Shown here piece after piece: positions 30,495 to 42,252 of a DNA stretch of 64,000 bases (its first letter is position 1; every line of letters begins with the position of its first letter). Under the pieces are notes generated by a model. That model was not told the DNA's origin and made no database searches. It saw nothing but the letters and a program-made list of their open reading frames with translations. Origin of the DNA: Tanypteryx hageni. Its lineage: Eukaryota; Arthropoda; Insecta; Odonata; Petaluridae. The position numbers and the translations under genes were made by a program. The DNA is taken from contig CM054116.1 of assembly GCA_028673005.1 (NCBI GenBank), positions 135,957,681-136,021,680 on the forward strand. Direction: 5' to 3'.

Positions 30495-30850
30495 ATCTTT
30501 GGTGAGGGAGTCAAAGGCAGAAAGATAGGGAGAAGGAGGGGAGGGAAGTGGTAAGAAGAGGGAGGAGAAGAAGGGAAAGGGGGAGGAGAAGAGGTGGAGG
30601 GGAAGAGGGAGGGGAAGAGGGAGGGGAAGAGGGAGGGAAAGATGGAGGGGAAGAGGGAGGAAAAGAGGGAGGGGAAGAGGGAGGGAAAGAGGGAGGGGGA
30701 GGGGAAGAGGGAGGGGGATAGGGATGGGAAGAGGGAGAGGAAGAGGGAAGGGAAGAGGGGTGAAGAGGGAGAGGAAGAGGGATGGGAAGAGGGGTGAAGA
30801 GGGAGGGGTAGAGGGAGGGGAAAAGGGAGAAGAAAAGGGAGGGGTTTGTT
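30495..30850. repeat. GA-rich array (GGGGAAGAGGGA type)
   Basis: Imperfect repeats of AGGGAGGGGAAG over about 350 bases. The Arg/Glu/Gly-rich and Pro/Ser-rich open frames on either strand are artefacts of the array. Confidence 0.9.
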
Positions 30851-30867
30851 TTTAAATGGAATTTCTG

Positions 30868-31165
30868 GTTAATCAACCTCTTGGATTATTACAGCCATAA
30901 CTCCTTCCATAGCAAACCCAAGGGAGGAGGGGAACCCGATGCCGGCATTAGCCTACTCTTAACGACGAGCACCAAGGGGGCCAATTGCTTTACGCTCCTT
31001 CCAAAGGACGGAGCACTGACTTGCGCGGTCACCACAAACCATACAAGTAAGGGATGGGACGATCCCAGGTTGAAAAATCTGACTTCTGCCGGATGCGAAC
31101 CTGAGACCGATGCGTGGAAGGCCAACGCTCTAACCACTCCGCCATCGTCACCACAGAAGACGTTG
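30868..31165 (-). mobile_element. tRNA-derived SINE (SINE family 1), better copy
   Basis: On the minus strand the head reads GATGGCGGAGTGGTTAGAGC with a good polymerase III A box (TGGCGGAGTGG), then a long variable-arm-like region, and a B-box-like AGGTTCGCATCC. The A box and the extended spacing recall Ser/Leu tRNAs. The body follows to about 30868 (CAAGAGGTTGATTAACCAG). The decayed copy at 16565-16858 confirms the unit. Open frames here are by-products. Confidence 0.75.
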
Positions 31166-31779
31166 GGGTGAATAGGGGAGAGGGGAGAAGAAGTGTAGGA
31201 GGGGGAAGGAAGGAAAGGGGAGGATGGGAAGAGGGGGTCAGAATATCAAGCGAAGGGTAAGCAGAAGGATGGATAGAGATACGCGACGCGAGGATAGAAT
31301 GGTCGGGAGGGTGAAGCGCGAACGAGTGAGTCGCCCAGGTTTTGGAAGTAAGAGTTTGATGGGTATGCGGCGAATGGGGAGGTAGAGGAGTGAGAGAGGA
31401 GGAGGAAGGGGGAGGGGACAGGTAGAGTGTTTTTCGACTCTCGTCATATCGTGCATTCATTATGCCGTTGGCCGCGGCGGAAGGGGTAAAGGGGGAGACG
31501 GAAGCCAAAGAGGGACACGGTGATGAGGACGAATTTCCCTCGGGATTACGGGAAGCGTGTCAGAGAGAGAGAGGGGAAAGTAAGAGAGAGAGAGAAATGA
31601 AAAGATGAAGCGGAAGAGAGACGAAGGGAAGGAAGACTGAGATAATGGGGAAAAAGAGAGGGAAAGATGACGGGAAGTGGAATGAACCATAGAGATAGAA
31701 AGAGTTAAAGAAATGGCGAGAAGGGGTAGGAGACGAGGTGGAGTGGGGTCTGAGGTGAGGTGTGATGAGGTGGGAGGCT
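31166..31779. other. Purine-rich stretch without gene
   Basis: GA-rich flank with GAGA runs (31557-31600). No gene. Long Ser/Pro/Leu-rich frames on the minus strand follow from base composition. Confidence 0.7.
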
Positions 31780-32035
31780 GGGTGTGTTGGGGTCAAGGTG
31801 AGTTGGGTGGCAAGGTGGGTTGGTTTGAGAGGCAAGGTGGGCTGGGTTGGGAGGCAAGGTGGGTTGGGTTGGGAGACAAGGTGGGTTGGGTTGGGAGGCA
31901 AGGTGGGTTGGTTTGAGAGGCAAGGTGGGTTGTGTTGGGAGGCAAGGTGGGTTGGGTTGGGAGACAAGGTGGGTTGGGTTCGGTTGGGAGACAAGGTGGG
32001 TTGGGTTCGGTTGGGAGGCAAGATGGTTTGGGGGG
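31780..32035. repeat. 22-bp G-rich minisatellite
   Basis: About eleven units of CAAGGTGGGTTGGGTTGGGAGG with two main variants (GGTTTGAGAGG and GGTTCGGTTGGGAGA). Each unit holds three to four G-runs, so the plus strand could form G-quadruplexes. All three frames stay open on both strands because the units carry no stop, hence several spurious frames. Confidence 0.9.
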
Positions 32036-32059
32036 GCGAGGAAGAGAGACGCGAACCTG

Positions 32060-32980
32060 CTAGGCAAGTGGGTCACGTACCGCATGACTGCCGCCTTTTT
32101 TGTCGAATATCATAATTTGCGTATTTGCTGACCGCAACCGGTTCTTCTAAAAATTCTTCCAGAATATTAGTAACATAGCCTTGAGGACATAACGGAAAGA
32201 ATTTTTAACCGTCTACCAGCGTTAGTAAAACCTTTCGTCCTTCACTAGTTTTCCCACGCCATCAGCTTTCGCAATCGCGGGCGTATTTTGCTGTGTCACG
32301 ATCTTCTCGCCCATTCTCGGATTCGTCGAAATCGCTTGTATTTTAATATTCACTCTATTTCGCATTCGTTTATCGCTCAGCAGCGATATATTCTTCCACA
32401 GCCGATCTTTCACTCATTGGTGACACATGGCGGGCACTTTTTTATGAGAATTTTATTTCTGAGCTTAAAGTTTAGAGGTTCACGTATGCTGGTGTAAGGA
32501 TGTTACATTGCTATATTTTTGGAAATTATCGACGTAATATTCCGCGGGAAAGAGTTAAACAATATAGAACTTTCCAATTACAAGGCACGTTTTGAAAATC
32601 TTTCATTGAGGAAATGCCTTCAAAATGATTTGCAGAGTTTCACGTATTTAGAAAATTATCTTTATTCAAAATTAACGAAGTTTCCATTCGAAAATACGAT
32701 GCTTAAACTATTGTGGCAACAGTCGTATTTTAAGTACTATAATCATATTTTTCTGCTATTAAAACCGGTACATAACAATAATCAAATGAAGTCCATATGG
32801 AGTAAGGAAAACAAAAAAAACTCTTAAAATATAGAATAACCTTTTAATTACTTACCAATCTTATTATTATTCTCCTCCAACAAATTAACGTACGCGTGCA
32901 AGAGCTTAGTTATGATAATTTACTTCTCGACATTGGGGGTTTTGCTGCTAGTGATTTTATTTTCAATAAAGGAAATTTTT
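32060..32980. other. Stretch without recognised feature
   Basis: Short open frames (for example 32519-32827, 102 residues, Asn/Leu-rich) have no recognisable domain. A 3' gene remnant cannot be excluded but nothing supports it. Confidence 0.5.
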
Positions 32981-32981
32981 T

Positions 32982-33160
32982 TATTATATTTATTTATTTA
33001 TTTATTAATTATTCAATACATACAGGTCAAGCCCAATTACATGTATTTTAATAGAATTTTACAATCACAAACATCCATGACCAAGGCGGGATCCGAACCC
33101 GCGACCCTGGCATTGGGAGACAGACGCGCTAGCCACCTCTCTACCAGGGTTCATGGTTTT
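32982..33160 (-). mobile_element. tRNA-derived SINE (SINE family 2)
   Basis: The minus-strand head reads GAGAGGTGGCTAGCGCGTCT with GTCTCCCAATG and a strong B box within GCGGGTTCGGATCCCGCC (33087-33104). The tRNA-like stems around the B box pair well (GCGGG with CCCGC). The body follows (about 33080-33015) and the 3' tail is (TAAA)n, seen as TTTATTTATTTATT at 32992-33006. It is not a functional tRNA gene, since the acceptor stem does not pair and a SINE tail follows. Confidence 0.75.
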
Positions 33161-34060
33161 TTTAATTTCACGAAATCTTAGTTTCTTCAAGTACTTTTTT
33201 CTGAAATACGTTTTTCTAATAAACAGAAATAATACCCATAACAGGCTTTAATATGTCCTGTTTTTTTTATAATTCAGGTATTTGGACTTGTACTGAATTT
33301 TAAAAGAAACATTCACAAAATTATTTAAACCAAAAATAAATATATTTTATTGCCAAAATAGATTCAAGTTTACCAGACAAGGACGATCCATATCGCGTAC
33401 GTCTCCGTGTGAATGACGCAAAACTCGTAAAGGTGATGAGACTTAAAAGTCAACGTACCTTCAACCTCTCAACTCGGGCAGTAAAATACTGCCTTCCGCA
33501 TTTTACATCATGACAGAAAATATCTCTTACAATGTTTGTAAGGAAAGAAAATTTTGATTAGTTTTTCGGTGAAAACGAGTCTATTCAAAAAACCCCAAGA
33601 AAATGCTAAATATGAAAAATTCCATCCTCGCTTTCGTAAAATGAATACCATATACAGCTCTTACAGCAATCAAACGATTAACGGGATTTATATAAATCCC
33701 GTGAATTTCACTCACATGTACATTTCTCTTAATTTACAAATCAGCACGCCGATAATAAATTTTAGAAAATATATTCAGAAAAGACGTTTTCCACATAAAT
33801 TAGGTCATCTGTATAGCCTTTTGGATTTACTCCAAGCACAACCGAAAACACAATATTAACAAAGAGGGTGGGTTTATCGTATTTGCTGGAAATACTCCTG
33901 TGGATTCTCTCTAGTTCATTCAGAGCGCTCTCCTCACACAACATTGCGCACATGGCCGAAGAGGCATCCGAGTGCCCTAGCGAAACGGATACGAGTGCCA
34001 CAGCATCGAGTCTCTGAGTGCGTGGCTCGCATCCCGCGGTACATGCAGCACAAATCGCCA
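33161..34060. other. Stretch without recognised feature
   Basis: No gene. The 101-residue frame at 33554-33859 has no known motif and unremarkable composition. Confidence 0.5.
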
Positions 34061-34067
34061 GCCACCT

Positions 34068-34645
34068 CTCCTTCCTTCCTCCCTCTCCATCCATTTCTCC
34101 CCTTCCCTATCCCATCTTCTTCTTCGCTCTTCCTTCATCTCCCTCCCACTACCTTCCTCTCCAGCCATCTGCCTCTTCCTTCCTCCCTCCATCTCCCCCC
34201 TTCCCTATACAATCTTCTCCCTCACTCTTCCTTCCTCACTCGCTCAATCCTTTCGCTCCATCCCTATCCAATCTTTTCGGTCATCTTCCTTCCTCTTCCT
34301 CCCTCTATCTCTCTCTCCTACCCTCTTTCTTCATCTATCTCCCGCAATCTCCTACCCTCTCCCTTTCTCTACTTTCTCTCCCTCTTCCTTCCTCTCATTC
34401 CTTCTATCTTCCCTCCCACCGTATTCTTCCATATCCCTCTCTCCCTTCCTCTCTCCCTTCCTCTCTCCTTTCCTCTCTCCCTTCCTCTCTCCCTTCCTCT
34501 CTCCCCTCCTCTCTCCCTATCCATCCCTCTCCTTCAACTCTTTCAACTGTTCCCTCCCCTCCCTCTCCCCTCTCTCCCTCCCCTCTCGCCCTCTCCTCTC
34601 TCCCTCCCTTCTTTCCCTCCCCACCTTCCGCCTCTTGCCATCATC
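34068..34645. repeat. CT-rich array
   Basis: Imperfect CCTCTCTCCCTT-type repeats (clearest 34437-34520). Two overlapping long Ser/Pro/Leu-rich frames are open here because stops cannot occur in CT-only sequence. Confidence 0.85.
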
Positions 34646-34959
34646 GACCTTTGTTCTTTCAGAGACGCGGACGTGGTTGGTTTAGTAGAGAAGGAAATGG
34701 GAAAGGGTCTATAGGATGAATCTAAGTGTACACTTGCTTTATGCGGGAGAGAATTAATTCTGCATCACGTAAAACTTACTAGCGCAAATAACACTAAAGA
34801 GCAATATCGTCTTCTACGCAATCTATGAATATATCTCGCTACAAGTTATACTTTCCATGAGCGACATTTGCGGCGCTTGTTATAACAAAATTCGTCTTTG
34901 GGTGGGATAGAAACCGACATTGATGCATAACTGAGGATACGACAACAGAGGACGGAAAG

Positions 34960-35520
34960 AGCATTATGAGGGCAGAGGGAGGGAGAAAGGTGGAAAGAGC
35001 GATATTGGAGACTAAGAAGGTGGGCGAAGGGATGGTGGGCAGTGGAGAGAGAGCGAGAGAGGTGACCCGCGGGAGGAAGAGAGGAATAGAAAGGTGCCTG
35101 TGGGTAGCAGATGGAGGGGGAAGAGGGTTGGAGTGAGGTGCGAGGAGGAGAGAGAGAGGGAGGTAAGGTAGGATGGGGAGAGGGGAAAGAGGGGGAAATG
35201 ATTCATAGGAGAAAGATTCTTCGTGCGGTGGCGGTTGAGCAGGATTGGGAAGCGAGGTCTGGTGGCAAGTTGCGGGGGCGGATGATGGTGGCGCGTGGGC
35301 GCGTGGAAAGTGAGTGCTTTGGACGTGCGGCGAGAGAAGAGAAAGCGGGAGGAAGGGGAGAAAAGTGAGGAGAGGAGATAGCGCGGAAGGACTGGTAGAG
35401 CGAAGGAGAGAGGAAGGGGAGAGGGGAACGGTGAGAGGAAAGGAGGAAGGAAGGGGGAGAGGGAGGAGGGAGAGAGGAAGGAGAAAGGCGAGGAGGAATC
35501 AATGGGTCTACTGGAGCGGA
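34960..35520. repeat. GA-rich region
   Basis: Irregular purine-rich sequence with GAGGAAGGGG words, broken by a GC-rich patch (35215-35330). No gene was recognised. Frames on both strands are compositional. Confidence 0.7.
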
Positions 35521-36391
35521 ATAAGTAATGAAAAAGTTCGGAAGTGCAAGGAAGCACGTGTAAAAAGGAAAAAGGGGGCTCAGTTAGCCGCAGAGATATA
35601 TTGGCGGTGATTAGAAAAACACCCACAGTTGCGGTGTTAGGTAACGAATGCGAAAGTGAAGCACGATCAGAGGAAGGAGTGAAATAAATAGAGAGTAATA
35701 CGCAGATATTTATAAGATAGCTGGTGAGGACGATTGAAATTAGGGAAATCAGATAATTAAAGGAAAGCGGTAATAATAGGCATCAATATGCGAGGGAAAT
35801 GATTCGTGAGTTTGAGGATTAAAAAATAGAGGAGATAAAAGGAGTGGTATGAGATATGTCATGGAAGGGGAGAGAGATAGAGGGAGAAACAGATTGAGGG
35901 AAGGAGATAGATCAAAGGAGGAAAAGGGAGGACGAAATGGAGAGAAGGATATTACCTAACGGAATGCTGGGATTGTTACATAGAGAAGAGTGTCTGAATT
36001 GGAGATGAAGGGCGAGAAAGGAAGCATTGGAGAGGGAATAAAATGCGGTTTGACCGAAAACGATTAGCTAGGATGAGTTTAAATGTTACGTGGAGAAAAC
36101 AAGAGAGGGGTGATGGCTGGCGAATGAGGCGAACGGATGCAAGAAAACGAATTCCATAGAGAAGGAATTTGTTCAGCTAGTAATAAACGGACATCATAAA
36201 ATTGGATCGAGATCTGATAGGTCCGGCAAAGAGGCGGTTGATGCCAAAGTCACTGCATGAATAAGTAGGTCGCGACGCGTCGGAGTGTTTGCCGAGCTCA
36301 CATTTTCGAAAAGTTAAGTCACACGCCAAAGCATGTTAGCGAATATGTGGCGGCAATATCTGGGTGTTTTTTCATATTTTAATCATTTTAA
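35521..36391. other. Purine-rich stretch without recognised gene
   Basis: GA-rich up to about 36000, then mixed sequence. Nothing identified. Confidence 0.55.
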
Positions 36392-36775
36392 TTAAATATA
36401 CTTTCTTCGTCTTCAGCTAGTTCGAAGTTATTAGAGCCTTTTAATCTCAGATCCCTCCGCGGCAATTTCCGACCTGTTACTCTTCCTCGGCTCCGCCACG
36501 ATTGCATCGCATTACCAGACGAAACGAGGCCTTCCGCTTCGATTAATGATCAAACGAGTACGAAGGATGCCCGTCGACTAAACGTCAAGCAAGAGGAACA
36601 AGGCGCTCTCGTAAATGGGACGGATCAAATTCATTGGGACGATGCAATACAACGGCGTCGAAATAACATGGGAGCGGAGGCATGGGGTTGTCCTTTCATA
36701 AGAATCGAGCGAGATTGGATTCTACGACCCCTAAAGCTCCGCTCGCCCCGAATCTGTACGTGGGATGTTAACTGA
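36392..36775 (+). other. Candidate coding exon (unverified)
   Basis: An ATG-less open frame of 127 codons from after a TAA at 36389 to a TGA at 36773-36775. It is preceded by an acceptor-like tract ATACTTTCTTCGTCTTCAG ending at 36416, with an A-rich branch-like region upstream. If spliced there, the exon would start LVRS-like in other phases, but only one frame is open, reading SSKLLEPFNLRSLRG, then RPVTLPRLRHDCIALPDE and later GAEAWGCPFIRIERDW. The patch is distinctly less AT-rich than its flanks. No domain is recognised. No donor site is needed if it is a terminal exon, and a polyA signal-like AATAAA lies at 36948-36953. An old repeat is an equally possible explanation. Confidence 0.25.
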
Positions 36776-37867
36776 CCACAGCCTAGGAAGAACGAAGGGC
36801 AGAGGACTGGGACGCAGGTGACGAACGATCGGATGACGAGGACAAGGGCAGGCAAAGACCATCAGGAGGGACGGGGGAAAATAAAACTCGAATCGTGGTC
36901 GACAAATAGAAACAAACGCTAATGCTAAAAAAACGAACTCGAGAAAAATAAATATATATTGCCATTTATGTAATCGTATTGTCTTCTCCTTTTGTATCTA
37001 GTAAATATCTTTGTGAATGTAGGCCTTGAGAATCCGAAAGGCAAGAAATTCTGCTAGGGCTAAAACCTAATGATCGAAATCAAATAGGTTTGGCAGTTCA
37101 TGAAAGCAGATCTCCATTTATTAGTGTATATAAAAGGTAATCTTTTATTAGATATCACTTGTAATCTTACACCATTTTCTCTGCTTTACATTTTCATTCG
37201 CTTTATTATACAGAACCATCGAAAAAACACAACCGGTCAAACATCTTGCAATATTATATTCTGAAAATAATATCACTATCACCAATATGGAAAGAGTTGT
37301 TGAAGAATGAGACGTTTTGGAGCAGATAGATTACAGCAAGCGGAAGAAAGAGGATAGCGGTAATTGAAATGTTCTTCATCGCTCAAAATTCGCTTTGGTT
37401 AGTTTTTCCAATATCTATAAATTTCGTACAATCGATCATAATCAAAATTAAGTTTCAATAGTTCCTCAAGGCAAATATAATTGAAATATTAAATTATAAA
37501 TGTACATGACGATTTCCGGATGTCATAGGAATCCATATGATACATACTCGCACTTTAAAATGAAGCTGCTATTAATACAAAGTTTAAATTTAATGTTATA
37601 TTTTTATCTCACAACAATTACATTGGCCTCGTCCATTTCTTTTTCACCAAAACTTATTGATGCCATTGTCTTAAATTGGAATGAGTGATTGATTGTACCG
37701 CCGCTGGAAATCCTGATTCTACCGTCCGGCTTTCTTTATCGTAGTTAGAAAAACGAACAACAGAGAGCGTGGGCGTTTCGTATTCCTTGCGAAAGTGATT
37801 CGAATATCTAATGTGCACGTTGCATTGCTTCAGTAACATTTTCATCTTCGCCAAAAATTCAAAAGAC
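36776..37867. other. Stretch without recognised feature
   Basis: No gene or repeat identified. Minus-strand short frames (36631-36965) overlap the candidate exon and lack motifs. Confidence 0.5.
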
Positions 37868-39160
<1,293 letters not shown>

Positions 39161-39335
39161 AGAGTAGTGTGGCAGGTGAGGCGAGAGTAGGGGAGGGAGA
39201 GGAGTGATGGGAGGGAGAGAAGGGATGGGAGGGAGGAGAAGGCGATAGGGGGAGTAAGAGAGGGAGAGGAGGGAGGGGAGGGAGAGGAGAGGGGAGGGAG
39301 GGGAAAGGGGGAGGGAGGGGAGGGAGATTGCTGCT
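39161..39335. repeat. GA-rich simple repeat
   Basis: GGGAGGGAGAGGAG-type imperfect repeat. Confidence 0.85.
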
Positions 39336-39884
39336 ACAGAATCGGCTCAACGTGTAAGATGCTGCGGTGCCAATTAAACAGATTGTTGCTCTCGATGGCC
39401 AAAGCGATTGAAGGGTGAGATGGAGGACGTGCCTGCGTGGAGGGAGTAAGGATGGATATAAACAGATTCGGAAGTGTTGGTAAGTCCTCCGAGCGACTGA
39501 TGTTTCTGTATTCAAAGGCCTTACGAAAGAACGACGTTAGTTGGAAAAGGAACAGAAAAAAATTCACTGAGAACCACGGATTTGACTGTAAACGTGTATG
39601 GCGATGTTTTAAAATTCAGATTTACAAAATCCCGAGGTATTGATTTAAAATAACTTATAGATTAATTACGTATATCAAAGAGATCGGGACAAGTTTTAAA
39701 ATTCTTGTAAATATAAATGAGTAAACATTTGGTTCGCATATAACAAAATTCCAGCATTTAAAAGTAAAAATTAAATGTCCTGAAAAGGTTGTAATAAAAC
39801 GAGATTTATATTATTTACCTTCTGAAAATGGCGTCGTTTAATCAGAATCCGTACGCTACCGTATCGATTATAATACCGCTCACT

Positions 39885-42215
39885 CTCTCTCACACTTCTC
39901 TCATTTCTCTCTCTCTCTCTCTCTTATCTCTCTCTCCATACTCTCTCCCTCACTCTCTCCATTCTCTCTCGATTCTTTCTTTCTCTCTCCCCATTCTCTC
40001 AACCGCCATCCACGTTCCCCCCACCATAGCTGCGGTATCATCCTCCATCTACTCCCTCCTTCACATCTTCCCTCCTTCACCACTAACCCTCAGCATCATC
40101 TACACTCATATCTCTTCTTCACATCCCTCCCTCAACTCTCTCCCTCCCATCTACAGCTTCGTCTTTCCCTCCTTCCTTTCTCTCTTCCCCTGCTTCTCCT
40201 TCCTCTCCCTCTCTCACCACCCTGCCTCGACTACCTCCCTGCCTCCCTCAAATCTGTCCCTCTCCTACCTCTCTCTCTCACCTCCCTCCCTCCCTCGCCA
40301 ATCTCCTTTTCATCCCTCCCTCCCTCACCCTCTCCCTCTCACCTCCCTCCCTCCCTCGTCAACCTCCTTTACATCCCTCCCTCCCCTTTTTCCCACTCTT
40401 ACCTCCCTCCCTCACTCACTTCTCTCCCTCTCTCGACTCCCTCGGTCCGTCGCCTACCTCCTTTACATTCAACCCTCCCTCATCTCCCTCCTTCCCACGA
40501 CTACCTCCATTACATCCCACCCTACCTCACCTCTCTCCTTCTCTCACTTCCATCTCTCCCTCACGTCTCTCTCTCACTCTCTTCTCTCCCTCTCTCACCA
40601 CCCTCACTCCCTCCCTCACATCTCTCCCTATCTCACTTCATTCACTCTCTCACCTCCCTCGCTCCCTCGCCTACCTCAGTTACATCCCTCCCTCCCTCAC
40701 GCCCCTCCCTCTCTCTCGCCCCTCCCTCCATCCCTCGCCTACCTCCTTTACATCCCTCCCTCTTTCACCTCCCTGACACTCTCCCTCTCTCCCTCCCTCC
40801 CTCGTCTACCACCTTTACATCCCTCCCTACCTCACCTTTCTGTCTCTTCCGTCCCCCCCTCGTGTCTCTCTCCCTCATTTCTCTCTCTGCCTCACCTCCC
40901 TCCCTCCCTCACATCCTTTCCTCACTTCTCTCCCTCTTTCACCTCCCTCGCTCCCTCGCCGACGTACTTTACATCCCACTTTCACGTACCTCCTCTCATT
41001 CCCTACCTCCCTGGCCTACCACCATTACATCCCACCGTCCATCACCTCTCTCCCACTCTCCCTCTCTCATCTCCCTCCCTCTCTCACATTCGTCCCTCCC
41101 TCACTTCTCTCCCTCTCTCACCTCCCTCACATCTATCCCCCTCTCACTGCTCTCCCTCTCACCTCCCTCCCTCGCCGACTTCCTTTACATCCCTCCCTCC
41201 CTCACCTCACTCCCATTCTAACCTCCCTCCGTCCCTCTCTTCCTCCTCCTTCCATCCCTCACATCTCTCCCTCTCTCACCTCCCTCTCTCTCTCGCCTAC
41301 CTTCTTTACACCCTCCCTCACCTCTCTCCCCTCTTTCCTTCTCTCACCTCCCACACTCACTCACATCTCTCTCCCCCTCACTTCTCTCCCTCTCTCACCT
41401 CCCTTCCTCCCTCGCCAACTTCCTTTACATCCTGCCCTCCCTCATCTCCCTCCCTCCCTCCCAATCTCCCTCTCACACATCCCTCTCACCATCACATCTC
41501 TCCCTCCCTCACTTCTCTCCCTCTCTCAACTCCCTCCTTCCCTCGCCTACCTCCTTTACATCCCTCACTCCGTCACCTCCCTCCCTCTCTCGCTCTCTCC
41601 CTCTGCCACCTTCCTCCCTCCCTCAAATCTCTCCTTGCCTCACTTCTCTCCCTCTCTCATCTCCCTCCCTTACATCTCTCTCCCGCACTTCTCTCCCTCT
41701 CTCGCATCCCTCCCTCCCTCTTAAATGTAAGAATGGACCTTATGGTCTAAATTTCGCCCGAATAAAGACGATTATCTATCTATCTATCTCCAACTCTTTT
41801 ACATCCCTCCTTCCCTCACCTCTCTCCCTCTCTCCATCTCTCACCTCCCTTCCTCCCTCACATCTCTCCCTTCCTTATTTCTCTCTCTCTCACCACCCTC
41901 CCTCCTTTACATTCCTCGCTCCGTCACCTCCCACCCTCTCCCCCGCTCTCCCACTGTCCCTATCACATATCTCTCCCTCCCTAGTTTCTCTCCCTCTCTC
42001 ACTTCCCTCCCTCCTTCGTCTACCTCCTTTACATCCCTCCCTCCCTCACCTCTCTCCCTCTCTTCCCTCTCTCTCTCTCACCTCCCTTCCTCCCTCCCTC
42101 ATATCTCTCCCTCCCTCACTTCTTTCCCTCTCTCACCTCCCTCCCTCCCTTCCATACCTATCTCCTTTACTTCCCTCCCTTCCTCACCTCCCTCCCTCAC
42201 CTCCCTCCCTCTCTC
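39885..42215. repeat. CT-rich minisatellite array 1 with a CTTTACATCCCTCC box
   Basis: Pyrimidine-rich sequence (CTCCCTCCCTC, CTCTCTCACCTCC) punctuated roughly every 70-150 bases by a conserved box close to CGCCTACCTCCTTTACATCC (for example near 40365, 40740, 41170, 41410, 41545, 42015). The box is the only part with A and G, so it marks a higher-order unit. The same box is in array 2. The 640-codon Ser/Pro/Leu-rich frame across it is spurious. Confidence 0.85.
41725..41788 (+). mobile_element. Short LINE 3' tail inserted in CT array (tail copy 2)
   Basis: About 60 bases identical to 17752-17811, including the GACC-TTAT-GGTC hairpin, CGCCCGAATAAAGACG and the (ATCT)n tail. It is the only non-pyrimidine block of this size in the array and has CT repeat on both sides, so it is an insertion. 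Confidence 0.8.
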
Positions 42216-42252
42216 CCCATCGTTCTCGTTGTGAGTGGACGCTCGCCTTGAA

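Noticed and set aside
31780..32035. TTGGG-rich repeat as a telomere
   Set aside because: The repeat unit is 22 bp with interspersed AGGCAAGG and is flanked by ordinary sequence; it is not a telomeric repeat.
31705..32131. Several overlapping frames with Pro/Thr/Gln or Gly/Trp repeats
   Set aside because: They arise from the 22-bp minisatellite, which has no stop in any frame.
33060..33150. Functional tRNA gene
   Set aside because: The B-box arm is excellent, but no paired acceptor stem is seen and a SINE body with (TAAA)n tail follows.
33944..34719. Two overlapping 230-256 codon Ser/Pro/Leu-rich frames
   Set aside because: CT array artefact; the short non-repetitive start has no known motif.
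39828..41750. 640-codon open frame, Ser/Pro/Leu-rich
   Set aside because: It lies in a CT array in which stop codons can hardly occur; the composition follows the repeat and no domain is present.
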